Shown here piece after piece: positions 9,375 through 18,104 of a stretch of DNA of 64,000 nucleotides. The position numbers and the translations under genes are program-made. How positions within the stretch are numbered: position 1 is the stretch's first letter; each line of letters begins with the position of its first letter. Source of the stretch: Paraburkholderia caledonica NBRC 102488 (lineage in GTDB: Bacteria; Pseudomonadota; Gammaproteobacteria; Burkholderiales; Burkholderiaceae). Location: positions 62,001 through 126,000 of the forward strand of contig NZ_BAYE01000009.1 of NCBI RefSeq assembly GCF_000685095.1, read 5' to 3'. The notes beneath the pieces were generated by a model. It ran no database searches and was not told the DNA's origin. It was given only the letters and a program-made list of their open reading frames with translations.

Positions 9375-9453
9375 TTAGCGATCGCCAGCGGCCGCCGCGC
9401 ACGCCCGCATTGCGGCAATCAGTGGCGGCCGCACAAAAGCATGCATATGAAAA

Positions 9454-9489
9454 AAGGCGCCGGCTCTCTTCTACAGGAGCCGGCGCCTT
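9454..9489. terminator. Bidirectional terminator between bceN and bceK
   Basis: A perfect 13-bp stem (9454-9466 with 9477-9489; arm AAGGCGCCGGCTC) closes a 10-nt loop. It has an A-tract on its left and a T-rich run on its right, so it can stop both the rightward bceN transcript and the leftward bce operon. Just upstream, 9388-9396 and 9424-9432 form a second perfect 9-bp dyad (GCGGCCGCC). Confidence 0.9.
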
Positions 9490-9521
9490 CTTTATTTCGT
9501 CCCACGAATTTCAACGCTCGA

Positions 9522-10688
9522 TCAGTGCACCTCGCCCGAGGCAATAGCCTCGCTATACACCGACGCTACCCGTTTCGCGATCACCGAGTTATCGAAGTTT
9601 TCACGCGCATAGCGCCGGCACGCATCGGCATCGGGGAGCTTCAACGAGCCGCTCAGCGCGCCGGCAAGTCCCGCCGCGATCGCCTTTGCGCCGGTCTCCG
9701 GCAGCACCAGATCGGGCGAGAGCCCCGCAACCGCCTCGGGCAAGCCGCCAACCGGCGTGACCAGCACCGGCGTGCCCGACGCGAGCGATTCGACCGTGAT
9801 GAGACCGAAGCCTTCGAGCGCGACTGTCGGCACCACGCTGATATTCGCAGCGCGATACAGCGCCGCCAGATGCTGATCCGGCACGAAGCCGAGCAGCTTC
9901 ACGTTGTCCTGCAAGCCGGCCTCGTCGATGCGCGCTTGCAATTCGTCCGCGAGACGCCCCTTGCCCGCGATCAGAAGCAGCACATCGGGGTGGCTCGGCT
10001 TGAGCAGCCTGATCGCGTCGATCAGATCTTCGAGGCCCATGCGCCGCACGAGACGCCGCACCGCCAACACGATCGGTCTGTCCTGCGGCAATTGCAGTTT
10101 CAGACGCGCCTCGGCGGGCGTGATCGGCAGATTGAACTGTTCGACGTCGACGCAACCCGGCACCACGCGCACACGCTCCGGCGAGATGCGATAACGCGAA
10201 GTGAGAATCTTGCCGAACGCCTCGGACAAGACGATGAGACGCGACGAGCGCGTGTAGACCGATTGTTCGAGATAACGCTTTGCGCGCTGACCGAGCGAAT
10301 CCGCGCCTTCAACATGGCTTTCGTCGGCCCACGGCCCCTGAAAATGCGAGACCTGCGGAATGCCGCGCGTCACGTCGAGGCCCGGAAACGTATACAGCGC
10401 GAAGTGCGACGAGATCACGTCGGGACGCGACGTACTGATTTCCTGGCGCAGTGCGCGGCGCGCGGCCATCAGGCGCAAAGGCAGCGACTGGCCGGCGGAG
10501 CCGAAACCGTTGATCGCACCGCCTGTGTCGGCGGCAACCTTCGGCGAGCCTGCTACGACGCCGCGCACCGCAACGCCCGCGCCCGGCAGCGCGCCGACCA
10601 GCGAGTAATACATGCGGTCGAGGCCACCCGCGCGCTCCGGGAACCAGTGCATGCCGATCTGCAGCGATTTGATTGAGCTTGTCGTCAT
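9522..10688 (-). CDS. bceK: GT4 glycosyltransferase, last gene of the leftward EPS operon
   Basis: 388 residues with a GT-B fold of family GT4. It shows the donor-binding region AVRRLVRRMGLEDLIDAI and the acidic signature ALEGFGLITVESLASGTPV. It should add one sugar to the lipid-linked cepacian repeat at the cytoplasmic membrane face. AAGG lies about 8 nt before the ATG at 10688. It is 61 bp downstream of bceJ and is followed by the bidirectional terminator, so it closes the operon. The N-terminus (IGMHWFPERAGGLDRMYYSL) has the glycine-rich acceptor-side loop usual for GT4. Sugar specificity is unknown from sequence. Confidence 0.87.
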   Translation of the reverse strand: MTTSSIKSLQIGMHWFPERAGGLDRMYYSLVGALPGAGVAVRGVVAGSPKVAADTGGAINGFGSAGQSLPLRLMAARRALRQEISTSRPDVISSHFALYTFPGLDVTRGIPQVSHFQGPWADESHVEGADSLGQRAKRYLEQSVYTRSSRLIVLSEAFGKILTSRYRISPERVRVVPGCVDVEQFNLPITPAEARLKLQLPQDRPIVLAVRRLVRRMGLEDLIDAIRLLKPSHPDVLLLIAGKGRLADELQARIDEAGLQDNVKLLGFVPDQHLAALYRAANISVVPTVALEGFGLITVESLASGTPVLVTPVGGLPEAVAGLSPDLVLPETGAKAIAAGLAGALSGSLKLPDADACRRYARENFDNSVIAKRVASVYSEAIASGEVH

Positions 10689-10749
10689 TGTCGTTGCCTT
10701 TTTGAGCCTTTTTGTATCCGGTGAGTGGTGTGAACGCTCGCGCGTCGCG

Positions 10750-11979
10750 TCATTCGATGCGCTTGTGTCCGGCCAGCGTGTTCAGCGTGAGCGCGTCGGT
10801 CTTCGCGACCACCGCCGCCTCGGCTTCCTTGCGCCGGCGATTCTTCTGCTGCCCCTCGATCTGCCGATACAGCGCGATATATTGCGCGGCCATGCGCGCC
10901 CAACCGAAGCCGGTCGCGAGTTCGTTGGCGGCCACGCCCATCTTGCGACGCGCGTCGTCATCGGCGGCGAGGCGTGCGACCGCCCCTGCGAGCGCCTTCG
11001 GATCGTCCGGATCGTCGAGCACGATCCCGCATTCCGGCGTGATGATTTCAGCGCCGCCCGCGGTGCGCGCGGTCACGACCGGCAGGCCGGCGGCCATCGC
11101 TTCGAGCAGCGACAGGCTCATGGCCTCGTAACGCGACGGAAACACGAACGCATCGACCGAATGCATCAACACCGGCATCTTTCTGACGAGCCCGAGAAAG
11201 TGCACGCGATGCGCAATGCCGAGCGTCTTCGCCTCATCCGGATACGGACTGCCCGGCAAAAAACCCGCCACCGCGATATGCACCTGTTCGGGCAAATGCT
11301 TGAGCGCGGCTAGCACCGTGCCGAGGTTCTTGCGCGGCGTACGCAGATCGCCGACGAACAGCAGCAAGAACGCGTCTTGCGGCAAGCCGAACTTCGCGCG
11401 ATCGCCGGTGGCTGCAGCAAAGCCTTGCGTGTCGACGCCGTTGTAGATCACGTCCACACGGTTATCCGGCGTGAGGCCAATCGCGCGGATTTCATCGGCG
11501 ACTTTTTGCGAGACCGCCGTAATGACCTTCGAGCGCCGGTAGGCCCAGCGCTCGAGCAACGCATTGCAGCGCGTATAGACCGACTGGTACGCGGACCACG
11601 CACCCTTCGTGAGACCGAACGGGTAGTACTTGCTCCCGAGCCATCCGCTATGCACGAAGTGCGACGTGTTGACGTCGGCGGGCATCCACGTGATGAAGCC
11701 GTTCACATGGAGCACGTCGTATTCGCGGCGATGCGAGCGCAGCCACATCGCGCTCTTGAACGCGAACACCTGCTGGCGCAGCAGATTGGTCGGCCACCAG
11801 CGGCCGATTTTCATCGGCACCCAGCGGACATTCGGATGAACGAGCAGATCGGGCGCGACGTGCGAGGCAATCAGCGTGACGCCGATATTCTCGTCGAGCG
11901 CCGCGCGCGCGATCTCGTGGTTGACGCGCCCCTGGCCGTCGTTATGGCGCACAACGTGCGTGACAATGGCGACTCTCAA
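10750..11979 (-). CDS. bceJ: GT4 glycosyltransferase
   Basis: 409 residues, GT4 family: glycine-poor N-terminal domain starting RVAIVTHVV, then the C-terminal signature FPSRYEAMSLSLLEAMAAGL. The start is TTG at 11979, inside the stop of bceI (TTGA, 11976-11979). GGAGG sits 6 nt upstream, so this unusual start is well supported and implies coupled translation with the polymerase gene. A lysine/arginine-rich C-terminal tail (EGQQKNRRRKEAEA) could aid membrane attachment. The likely job is transfer of one sugar to the lipid-linked EPS repeat. Confidence 0.87.
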   Translation of the reverse strand: MRVAIVTHVVRHNDGQGRVNHEIARAALDENIGVTLIASHVAPDLLVHPNVRWVPMKIGRWWPTNLLRQQVFAFKSAMWLRSHRREYDVLHVNGFITWMPADVNTSHFVHSGWLGSKYYPFGLTKGAWSAYQSVYTRCNALLERWAYRRSKVITAVSQKVADEIRAIGLTPDNRVDVIYNGVDTQGFAAATGDRAKFGLPQDAFLLLFVGDLRTPRKNLGTVLAALKHLPEQVHIAVAGFLPGSPYPDEAKTLGIAHRVHFLGLVRKMPVLMHSVDAFVFPSRYEAMSLSLLEAMAAGLPVVTARTAGGAEIITPECGIVLDDPDDPKALAGAVARLAADDDARRKMGVAANELATGFGWARMAAQYIALYRQIEGQQKNRRRKEAEAAVVAKTDALTLNTLAGHKRIE

Positions 11980-13466
11980 TCAGTGCCTCCGTGGAAAAGT
12001 TGCGTGCGGGATAACGTACCGGCGCGGTTGATTTTTTCGTAATGCACCGCGGAAAGAATCGAAAAGACGCTCATGAAAAGCAGCAGCCCGCCAGTGCCGA
12101 CCAGCGAATTGGTGAACACCAGCATTGCGAAAGTCGCAAGGCACAGGCTCAGACATGCGGACACGTACTTGTCGTGGCGCAATCTGAACGACGCAAGCAC
12201 GGCGCGCGTCAATAGCCACACGATGCCGGACATGTAAAGCAGCGTGCCGGGCCAGCCAAGCACGAACGGGATGTTCATCACGCCGCTGTCGAAGTTGCCG
12301 TACTGGCCGAGTTGGCCGCCGTCGTTCGAGAGCTTCGTCGAGGTGCCGGTCGCGCCCATGCCTTCGCCGGAGACATCGGTGAAAGCGGTTTTCGCGAAGG
12401 TTGCATAGAACTGGTTGCGGGCCGCGTAGCTCTGGTCGTCGTTCAGATTGACGATGGTGGACAAGCGCGCCTGCATCCGCTCGGCCACCGGACCGACCGC
12501 GAGGAGCGGCACGCACAGTCCCGCGAGCAACACCGCGCTCGCGACAATACGTACCCGCACCTTGTTGTTGGACTTGATCAGCTGGATCAGCAGCGCGATG
12601 ATCCAGCCGCCCCATGTGGAGCGCACAAGGCTCAACGCGAACGAAAAGAAACCGAGCGCCGCCGCGACCCAGCGCACGCGATGCGTGGCCGCCATCACGT
12701 ACACCATCGCGCCCATCATCGCGAACGCGAACGGCCCCGAAGAATTCATCGTGCTGAATACGCGCACGCCCATCGGCACAGGGTCGCCTTGCGAGTTCAT
12801 CTGCGAGCCGAGCATCCACAGTGCGTCCCACTGCGGCATGATGAAAAACTGGATCAATCCGTAGCCGCCCATCACGAGCATGCCCCAGATGAACGTGTTC
12901 ACGATGGTGTCGCGGTACTGCGGATACTGGCGCGTGTTCGCCATGATGTGAAAGCCGATCAGAATCGGATATAGCCAGTTCGCGAGGTCGTAAGTGGCCG
13001 CGAGCGGACCGCTCGACACCACGCCGACAAGATAGGCGTAGACGAGGCCGAGCAGAATCAGCAGCACCGGAAGGCCGCGCCGTTGTCCGAGCAGCCTGTA
13101 GTAGCGTACGAGCGACAACGCGCTGATCATCGTGACGGCGAGCGGCGCGACCTGGATCAGGCTCGTCGGCGTGAACGAGCCTTTGGACCAGTCGGCGAGG
13201 CGGCGCACTTCAGGGCTCAGAAACCATAACCACCACATGAAGCCGATATAGCGCGCGGGGCTCTTGAAGTAGAGCCACAGGCCCGTCGCAATTGCGAGGA
13301 CGGGAAACGCGAGCGTGAGCACCGTGCCCTGACGCGCGACGATCAGTACGGCCGTGACCAGCCACAGCATGGCTGCGGGCATCCACTCGCGACGTTTGCG
13401 CGACGCACCAACGCTGCCCGGCACGCCGGGTATGGGCGGAAGGTCGGCTCGCGGAAGCGTCGACAT
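11976..13466 (-). CDS. bceI: Wzy-like EPS polymerase (O-antigen ligase/polymerase fold)
   Basis: A 496-residue protein with about 10-12 hydrophobic segments and a large periplasmic loop in the second half (about residues 330-410), the layout of Wzy polymerases and WaaL-type ligases. It should join flipped repeat units in the periplasm, with chain length governed by BceF. Family sequences diverge strongly, so the call leans on topology, length and its place between glycosyltransferase genes in a cepacian-type operon. The start at 13466 lies 3 nt after the stop of bceH, and its end overlaps bceJ by 4 nt. Confidence 0.82.
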   Translation of the reverse strand: MSTLPRADLPPIPGVPGSVGASRKRREWMPAAMLWLVTAVLIVARQGTVLTLAFPVLAIATGLWLYFKSPARYIGFMWWLWFLSPEVRRLADWSKGSFTPTSLIQVAPLAVTMISALSLVRYYRLLGQRRGLPVLLILLGLVYAYLVGVVSSGPLAATYDLANWLYPILIGFHIMANTRQYPQYRDTIVNTFIWGMLVMGGYGLIQFFIMPQWDALWMLGSQMNSQGDPVPMGVRVFSTMNSSGPFAFAMMGAMVYVMAATHRVRWVAAALGFFSFALSLVRSTWGGWIIALLIQLIKSNNKVRVRIVASAVLLAGLCVPLLAVGPVAERMQARLSTIVNLNDDQSYAARNQFYATFAKTAFTDVSGEGMGATGTSTKLSNDGGQLGQYGNFDSGVMNIPFVLGWPGTLLYMSGIVWLLTRAVLASFRLRHDKYVSACLSLCLATFAMLVFTNSLVGTGGLLLFMSVFSILSAVHYEKINRAGTLSRTQLFHGGTD

Positions 13467-13469
13467 CGC

Positions 13470-14657
13470 TTAGAGGCCGCCGCGCGATTCTTGCGCGGTG
13501 CTGCGTTGACCGTGAGCGCCCACCGCCTTGTCCGCGTCGGCAGAAGAAGGCGCCGCGCGGCCGCGTGCCGCGGCGCCGCGAGCGCGCAGCATCTCCTGCG
13601 TAATCCGCACATGCTGCATCGCGTAGTGCTGCGTGGTCAGATCGCGCGACAGCAGGCCGGCAGCCGCTGCCTGCGCCTGGCGCAATGCTTCCACGGGCGC
13701 GGCGGCGAGCCGGTCGACCGCATCGCGCAACGCAGACGGATTGAACGGCGGAATGTACGCGGCCTCGCCGGCCGGAAAATAATCCTGCAAGGCGCCGACG
13801 TCGGTCACGACCATCGGCTTGCCGACTGCCGCCGCCTCCAGCATCACGGTGATACCCGACGCGTGCGTGTTCGGCCGCAACGGCACGACGATCACATCGG
13901 CCCAGTCATACAGTTCGTGCTGTTTTCTGATGCCTGAGAACAGCGCGATTTCCACGTTCGGCGCGCGCAGCGACGCGGGAATACGACGGCGCGTGGCGAG
14001 CTTCACCGTGTAGCGCGCGTCGTTGCCGAACGCCCTGATGAGCGTATCCCAGTCGCGGTCGCGGTCGTTGCCGATCGCGGCAATGCGGATCGGCGAACGC
14101 GGCTTCCATTCGGTCGGTGCTTTAACCGGAAAGTCGCGCGTGTTCAAACCATAGAGAAGCGGCTTCGCGTCGCGATTGAAATAGCGCTTGCATAACGCCG
14201 CGTTTTCGCTCGCGAGCGTGGTCAGCTGATCGGCGCGCGTCATCAGCTTGCGATACAGCCACTTACGCACGATTCCATACGAAGGCCATTTGTCGAGCAG
14301 CCACACGCTTTGCGCGAGCAGAAGCGGCGATGAGTCCGCGCCGGCCTTGCGGCCGCTCAGCAGGAGCATCAACGCGGCTGACAGCCATTCCTGTTCGGTG
14401 TGCGTCCAGATCACATCGGAGCGCAACATTTCCGCGCGATTGCGCCACGTATGGATGAAGTCGAAGCCAAGCACCGCCTTCAGCGCACGTCGAACGAGCC
14501 GCATCGGCTTGCCTTCGCGAGCGTCGCGTGAATAGGTCAGCGCGAACGCGTCCGATTCGGCGTGGTGATAGCCGTACAGGCAACCGATGTTGTCGCCCGG
14601 TCGATAGAAACGCGGATCGGCGCCGTAAAACAGATGAACGTGGACCTTCGTACTCAT
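13470..14657 (-). CDS. bceH: Glycosyltransferase (GT-B, GT4-like)
   Basis: 395 residues. The N-terminal half is diverged, while the C-terminal half shows a GT4-like nucleotide-sugar domain (VVPLRPNTHASGITVMLEAAAVGKP), in which the usual E-x7-E signature is weakened to N-x9-E. This relaxed motif also occurs in sugar-acid transferases, so a glucuronosyltransferase role would be reasonable, but that is inference. The last 35 residues are Ala/Arg/Ser rich and look disordered. The gene lies between bceG (76 bp upstream) and bceI (3 bp downstream). Confidence 0.8.
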   Translation of the reverse strand: MSTKVHVHLFYGADPRFYRPGDNIGCLYGYHHAESDAFALTYSRDAREGKPMRLVRRALKAVLGFDFIHTWRNRAEMLRSDVIWTHTEQEWLSAALMLLLSGRKAGADSSPLLLAQSVWLLDKWPSYGIVRKWLYRKLMTRADQLTTLASENAALCKRYFNRDAKPLLYGLNTRDFPVKAPTEWKPRSPIRIAAIGNDRDRDWDTLIRAFGNDARYTVKLATRRRIPASLRAPNVEIALFSGIRKQHELYDWADVIVVPLRPNTHASGITVMLEAAAVGKPMVVTDVGALQDYFPAGEAAYIPPFNPSALRDAVDRLAAAPVEALRQAQAAAAGLLSRDLTTQHYAMQHVRITQEMLRARGAAARGRAAPSSADADKAVGAHGQRSTAQESRGGL

Positions 14658-14733
14658 GCAGACACTCCCTTTGCCGATGCTGCAGCGTGTGAGGCGCTGT
14701 GTGCTGCTCGCGCCCGTTGCATTGGCCGCCCGC

Positions 14734-15666
14734 TCAGGCGGTGCGCGACAGCGCGCGCCGGGCTTCGTGCGCGCCGGTCCGCACCGCGCGCCATCGCGAC
14801 AGCTTCAGGCGCGCCTGTTTCGACACGAGCGCGAGCGCCGCATGCGTGAGCCCCGGATAGACGCGTGTGCCGACGAGCGTCCACCACCACCACGCGGTTT
14901 CGCGGCGCAACGGCGGCAACTGGTCGCGCAGGATCAGATGGAAATTGAACGCGGCATTGCGCAACGCGGCCATGGTTTGCGCGTCGCGGCGGTCGTCGTC
15001 GAAACGTTCGGCGGGGAAATGATCGACCGCGACGCGCGGGTCGTACATCAGCTTCCAGCCGGCGTTCTTCACCGCGAGGCTGAACGCCATGTCGTTGTGA
15101 ACCTGCGCGCCCGCGCCGCGCAGCCGTGCGTCGAAGCGGATGTTGCGCACCGCGTCGCGCCGGTAGCTCATGTTGGCGCCCTTCAGAATGTCGACCTCGC
15201 GCGCGCTGCCCACCCCGAGGTGATGATTGCCGATGATCTTGCCGTGCGCCGTGACCTTGCCGACCAATGGCCGCTCGCCGTCCAGCACGCGGCCTTTTTC
15301 GTGCACCCAGTCGCGCCCGCCGAGCGCGCCGAGCCGAGCGTCGCTTTCGAACGCGGCTGCAATGCGCTGCACCCAGTCGGGATGAGGCGCGGCGTCATCG
15401 TCGGTGATCGCGATTACGTCGCCGTTGGCCGCGTCGAGTCCGCGATTGAGCGCCGCAACCTGGCCGGGCGCTTCGACGAGCGCGACCGAGAGCGGCAGCA
15501 TGCCGGTCACCGCCGGATCGCGCAGACACATATGAGTCGCCTCGTCGTCGGCGCGCGCCACTACCACGACTTCATCGGGCGCGCGCGACTGCCGTTGCAG
15601 CGCCGCCAGGCAGCGCGCGAGGTCGGCCGGGCGGCGGTAAGTCGGAACCAGTACCGTCACTTTCAT
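14734..15666 (-). CDS. bceG: GT2 family glycosyltransferase
   Basis: 310 residues of a GT-A fold, family GT2. It opens with KVTVLVPTYRRPADLARCL and has the metal/nucleotide-sugar motif AITDDDAAPHPDW. I prefer ATG 15666, preceded by AAGGA about 8 nt upstream, over a start 36 nt earlier. It is the only inverting GT2-type enzyme in the operon; the other glycosyltransferases are GT-B. It would add a beta-linked sugar to the growing lipid-linked repeat. The C-terminal part is basic and may contact the membrane. Confidence 0.86.
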   Translation of the reverse strand: MKVTVLVPTYRRPADLARCLAALQRQSRAPDEVVVVARADDEATHMCLRDPAVTGMLPLSVALVEAPGQVAALNRGLDAANGDVIAITDDDAAPHPDWVQRIAAAFESDARLGALGGRDWVHEKGRVLDGERPLVGKVTAHGKIIGNHHLGVGSAREVDILKGANMSYRRDAVRNIRFDARLRGAGAQVHNDMAFSLAVKNAGWKLMYDPRVAVDHFPAERFDDDRRDAQTMAALRNAAFNFHLILRDQLPPLRRETAWWWWTLVGTRVYPGLTHAALALVSKQARLKLSRWRAVRTGAHEARRALSRTA

Positions 15667-15723
15667 TGCGATGTCCTTGTTGCGGTGTCCTGTGTGATTC
15701 ATCGTCGGTGTGCTCCTGCCCGG

Positions 15724-17946
15724 TCAGGTGCTCAGATATTCCTGGACGGCCGCGTAGCTGCGGTCGTAGCCGCCGCGAGCCCGCGCCGGCATGCCGTTGA
15801 AGATGCCACCCTGCACGTGCACGCCGGCTGCACGCAGACGCTTTAACGCGTCGGTGATCTCGCCCTCGCTGTGCATGCCCGAACGCATCACGAAGAAGGT
15901 CGAACCGGCATACGCGCCAATGATCGACGCATCGGTCACGGCGAGCACCGGCGGCGTGTCGACCAGGATCACGTCGTAGCGTTTCGCGAGACCGTCGAGG
16001 TATTGCGGCAGACGCGGCGACATCAGCAGCTCTGACGGATTGGGCGGACGGCGCCCGCACGAAATGAAGCTCAGGTTCTCGATCTCCGACGCGCGGATCG
16101 CTTCCTCCAGCGAGATCTGGCCGCTCAGCAGTTCCGACAGCCCGTTGTCCGGTGTGCCGCCCAGAAAGCGTTCGAGGACGCCGCGGCGCATGTCGCCGTC
16201 GATCATCAGCACGCGCTTGCCCGAATGCGCGAGCAGCACCGCCAGGTTGACCGTGAGGAAGCTCTTGCCGACGCCGGCCATCGGGCCCGTGAGCATGACG
16301 ATGCGGTTCTTCGCGTCCATCATCGTGAACTGCATCGACGTGCGCAGGCTGCGCAAGCTCTCGACCGTGACGTCCTTCGGCCGCGCGTTGGCGAGCACCG
16401 AGCGCAGGCGCTCGCCGCCGCGCTGGAAGCCGTTTTCGAGCAGCGTCTGCTCGGCGCTCATCGGCACGAGCCCGAACACCGGCAGATGGAACGCGCGCTC
16501 GATGTGCTCCGGGTCGTCGATGCCCTTGAACATATTGCGGCGCAGGAACACGAAACCGGTGCCCGCGATCAGCCCGAGGATCGTCGCCGCCGACAGGATC
16601 AGCGCCTTCTTCGGCTTGACCGGCGCGCCGGGCCGCAGCGCGGCGTCGACGATATGCACGTTGCCGCCCGTGCCGGCCTTCTGCACCGACAGCTCCTGCA
16701 CGCGATTGAGCAGCAGCACGTAGATGTCTTCCGCCACTTTCGCGTCGCGCTGCAACTGCACGGCTTTCACTTCGGTAGCCGGCAGATCGCGAAAGCGGTC
16801 AGCGTATTTCGCGCGCTGCGCCTGCAACTCGGCCATTTGCTCGCGCGCCGCCTTGAGCATCGGATGGTCGTCGCCGTAGCGCTCGATGAGCTGCGCCATC
16901 TGCAGACGCAAGCCGGCGATCTGCTGCTCGTACTGCACGCTGCCTTCGAGGTACACCTTTGCTTCTTCGCTCGCATTGATCGAGCCGGACTGGCGCTGAT
17001 ACGCGGTCAAGGCGGCTTCGGCGCGCTCCAGGTCCGACTTCAGGCGCGGCTCCTCGCTCTTCAGGAAGTCGAGCATCTTGCTCGCGTCGGCCTGCTTGTT
17101 CGAAACATGCTGGCGCACATACGACTGCGCGAGCGCATTGGCGACGAGCGCCGCATGCTCGGGGTTCTTGTCCTCCAGCGAAATCTGGATCACGCCGGTT
17201 TGCTTGCCCTGCTCCTGCACGCTGATTGCCGACTGGAACGCGCTGATCGCGTCGAGATCGTTCGCGCGGACCACGGTGAATTCCTCGCCCGGACGCGCGA
17301 CCAGCTTGTTCACCAGCATCGTCACGCCGCCGCCCTGCGCCTGCTGCCCGACTTGTCCGCGCAGCAGCAGCGCGCCGTTTTCCGCATGCAGCTCGTAACG
17401 GTCGCCGCCCAGCGCTTTCATGGTGAGTTTCTGGCCTTCGAGTGCGGGCAGCACGTCGATCGAATCGATGTCGGCCACTTCACCGCCCCACGCATACGAC
17501 GACAGGCCGAGCCATGGCCGCGCCGGCTGGCCTGGCGTCGCCATGCGCGCGGCGATGCTGCCGAGAAGCGGCAGCGTCTTCGGCGTGACGCTGAAGTTCA
17601 GCTTCATCTGCTCGACCACGGGGCCGACGACGCCGCGGCTTTTGATGATTTCGATCTCGGCGTCCGTCGGCAGCGAGGTCGAGCCGCTCGTGATCGCGGC
17701 GCCGGTCTGCGTCTGCGTGAGCGCCTGCGACGTGTTGTCGGCCTGCTCGACGCGCACGTGCGCATCGGCCGAATAGATCGGCTTGGCGAGCACACAGTAC
17801 GCACCAGCAATCGCGACGACCGCCGCGGCGATTGCGATCAGCCACCAGATGTCGTCGATGATCACTTGCACCAGTTGCCCGAGAACGACGTCCTCTTCTT
17901 CGGTCCTGAGCGGCCCGGTCATGTGTGGAGAGATTTGATTGCTCAC
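15724..17946 (-). CDS. bceF: Bacterial tyrosine kinase / polysaccharide co-polymerase (Wzc-like)
   Basis: 740 residues combining a Wzz chain-length domain with a cytoplasmic BY-kinase. TM1 is about residues 34-54 and TM2 about 449-468, with a long periplasmic coiled-coil region between them. Kinase motifs are Walker A GPMAGVGKS (554-562), Walker A' VLMIDGDM (579-586) and Walker B ILVDTPP (660-666). The C-terminus carries a short tyrosine cluster (Tyr727, Tyr731, Tyr737) for autophosphorylation. It should control EPS chain length and export with BceE and be reset by the phosphatase BceD. The start is GTG at 17946 with GGGA 8 nt upstream; an in-frame ATG at 17922 lacks a binding site. A strong hairpin separates it from bceE. 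Confidence 0.94.
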   Translation of the reverse strand: MSNQISPHMTGPLRTEEEDVVLGQLVQVIIDDIWWLIAIAAAVVAIAGAYCVLAKPIYSADAHVRVEQADNTSQALTQTQTGAAITSGSTSLPTDAEIEIIKSRGVVGPVVEQMKLNFSVTPKTLPLLGSIAARMATPGQPARPWLGLSSYAWGGEVADIDSIDVLPALEGQKLTMKALGGDRYELHAENGALLLRGQVGQQAQGGGVTMLVNKLVARPGEEFTVVRANDLDAISAFQSAISVQEQGKQTGVIQISLEDKNPEHAALVANALAQSYVRQHVSNKQADASKMLDFLKSEEPRLKSDLERAEAALTAYQRQSGSINASEEAKVYLEGSVQYEQQIAGLRLQMAQLIERYGDDHPMLKAAREQMAELQAQRAKYADRFRDLPATEVKAVQLQRDAKVAEDIYVLLLNRVQELSVQKAGTGGNVHIVDAALRPGAPVKPKKALILSAATILGLIAGTGFVFLRRNMFKGIDDPEHIERAFHLPVFGLVPMSAEQTLLENGFQRGGERLRSVLANARPKDVTVESLRSLRTSMQFTMMDAKNRIVMLTGPMAGVGKSFLTVNLAVLLAHSGKRVLMIDGDMRRGVLERFLGGTPDNGLSELLSGQISLEEAIRASEIENLSFISCGRRPPNPSELLMSPRLPQYLDGLAKRYDVILVDTPPVLAVTDASIIGAYAGSTFFVMRSGMHSEGEITDALKRLRAAGVHVQGGIFNGMPARARGGYDRSYAAVQEYLST

Positions 17947-18045
17947 GATTCGATCCCGTATCGGTTGCTTTTGCGGTTGCTTGCGTGCATCTGCTTCGGC
18001 GTTGGCTTATCTGTTGTTTCGCGGGTGCTAGCTGCGTTTGCCCCA

Positions 18046-18086
18046 GTCCCGCGCCGCAGCCACCGGACGATGGCGCGGCGCGGGAC
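18046..18086 (-). promoter_or_regulatory. Strong intercistronic hairpin between bceE and bceF
   Basis: A perfect 12-bp G+C-rich stem (18046-18057 with 18075-18086; arm GTCCCGCGCCGC) with a 17-nt loop lies 19 nt past the bceE stop, inside a 158-bp gap that is long for this operon. No T-run follows on the transcribed strand, so it looks like an mRNA-stability or partial read-through element rather than a simple terminator. Confidence 0.6.
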
Positions 18087-18104
18087 CCTCGGCGACTCAC
18101 GCGC

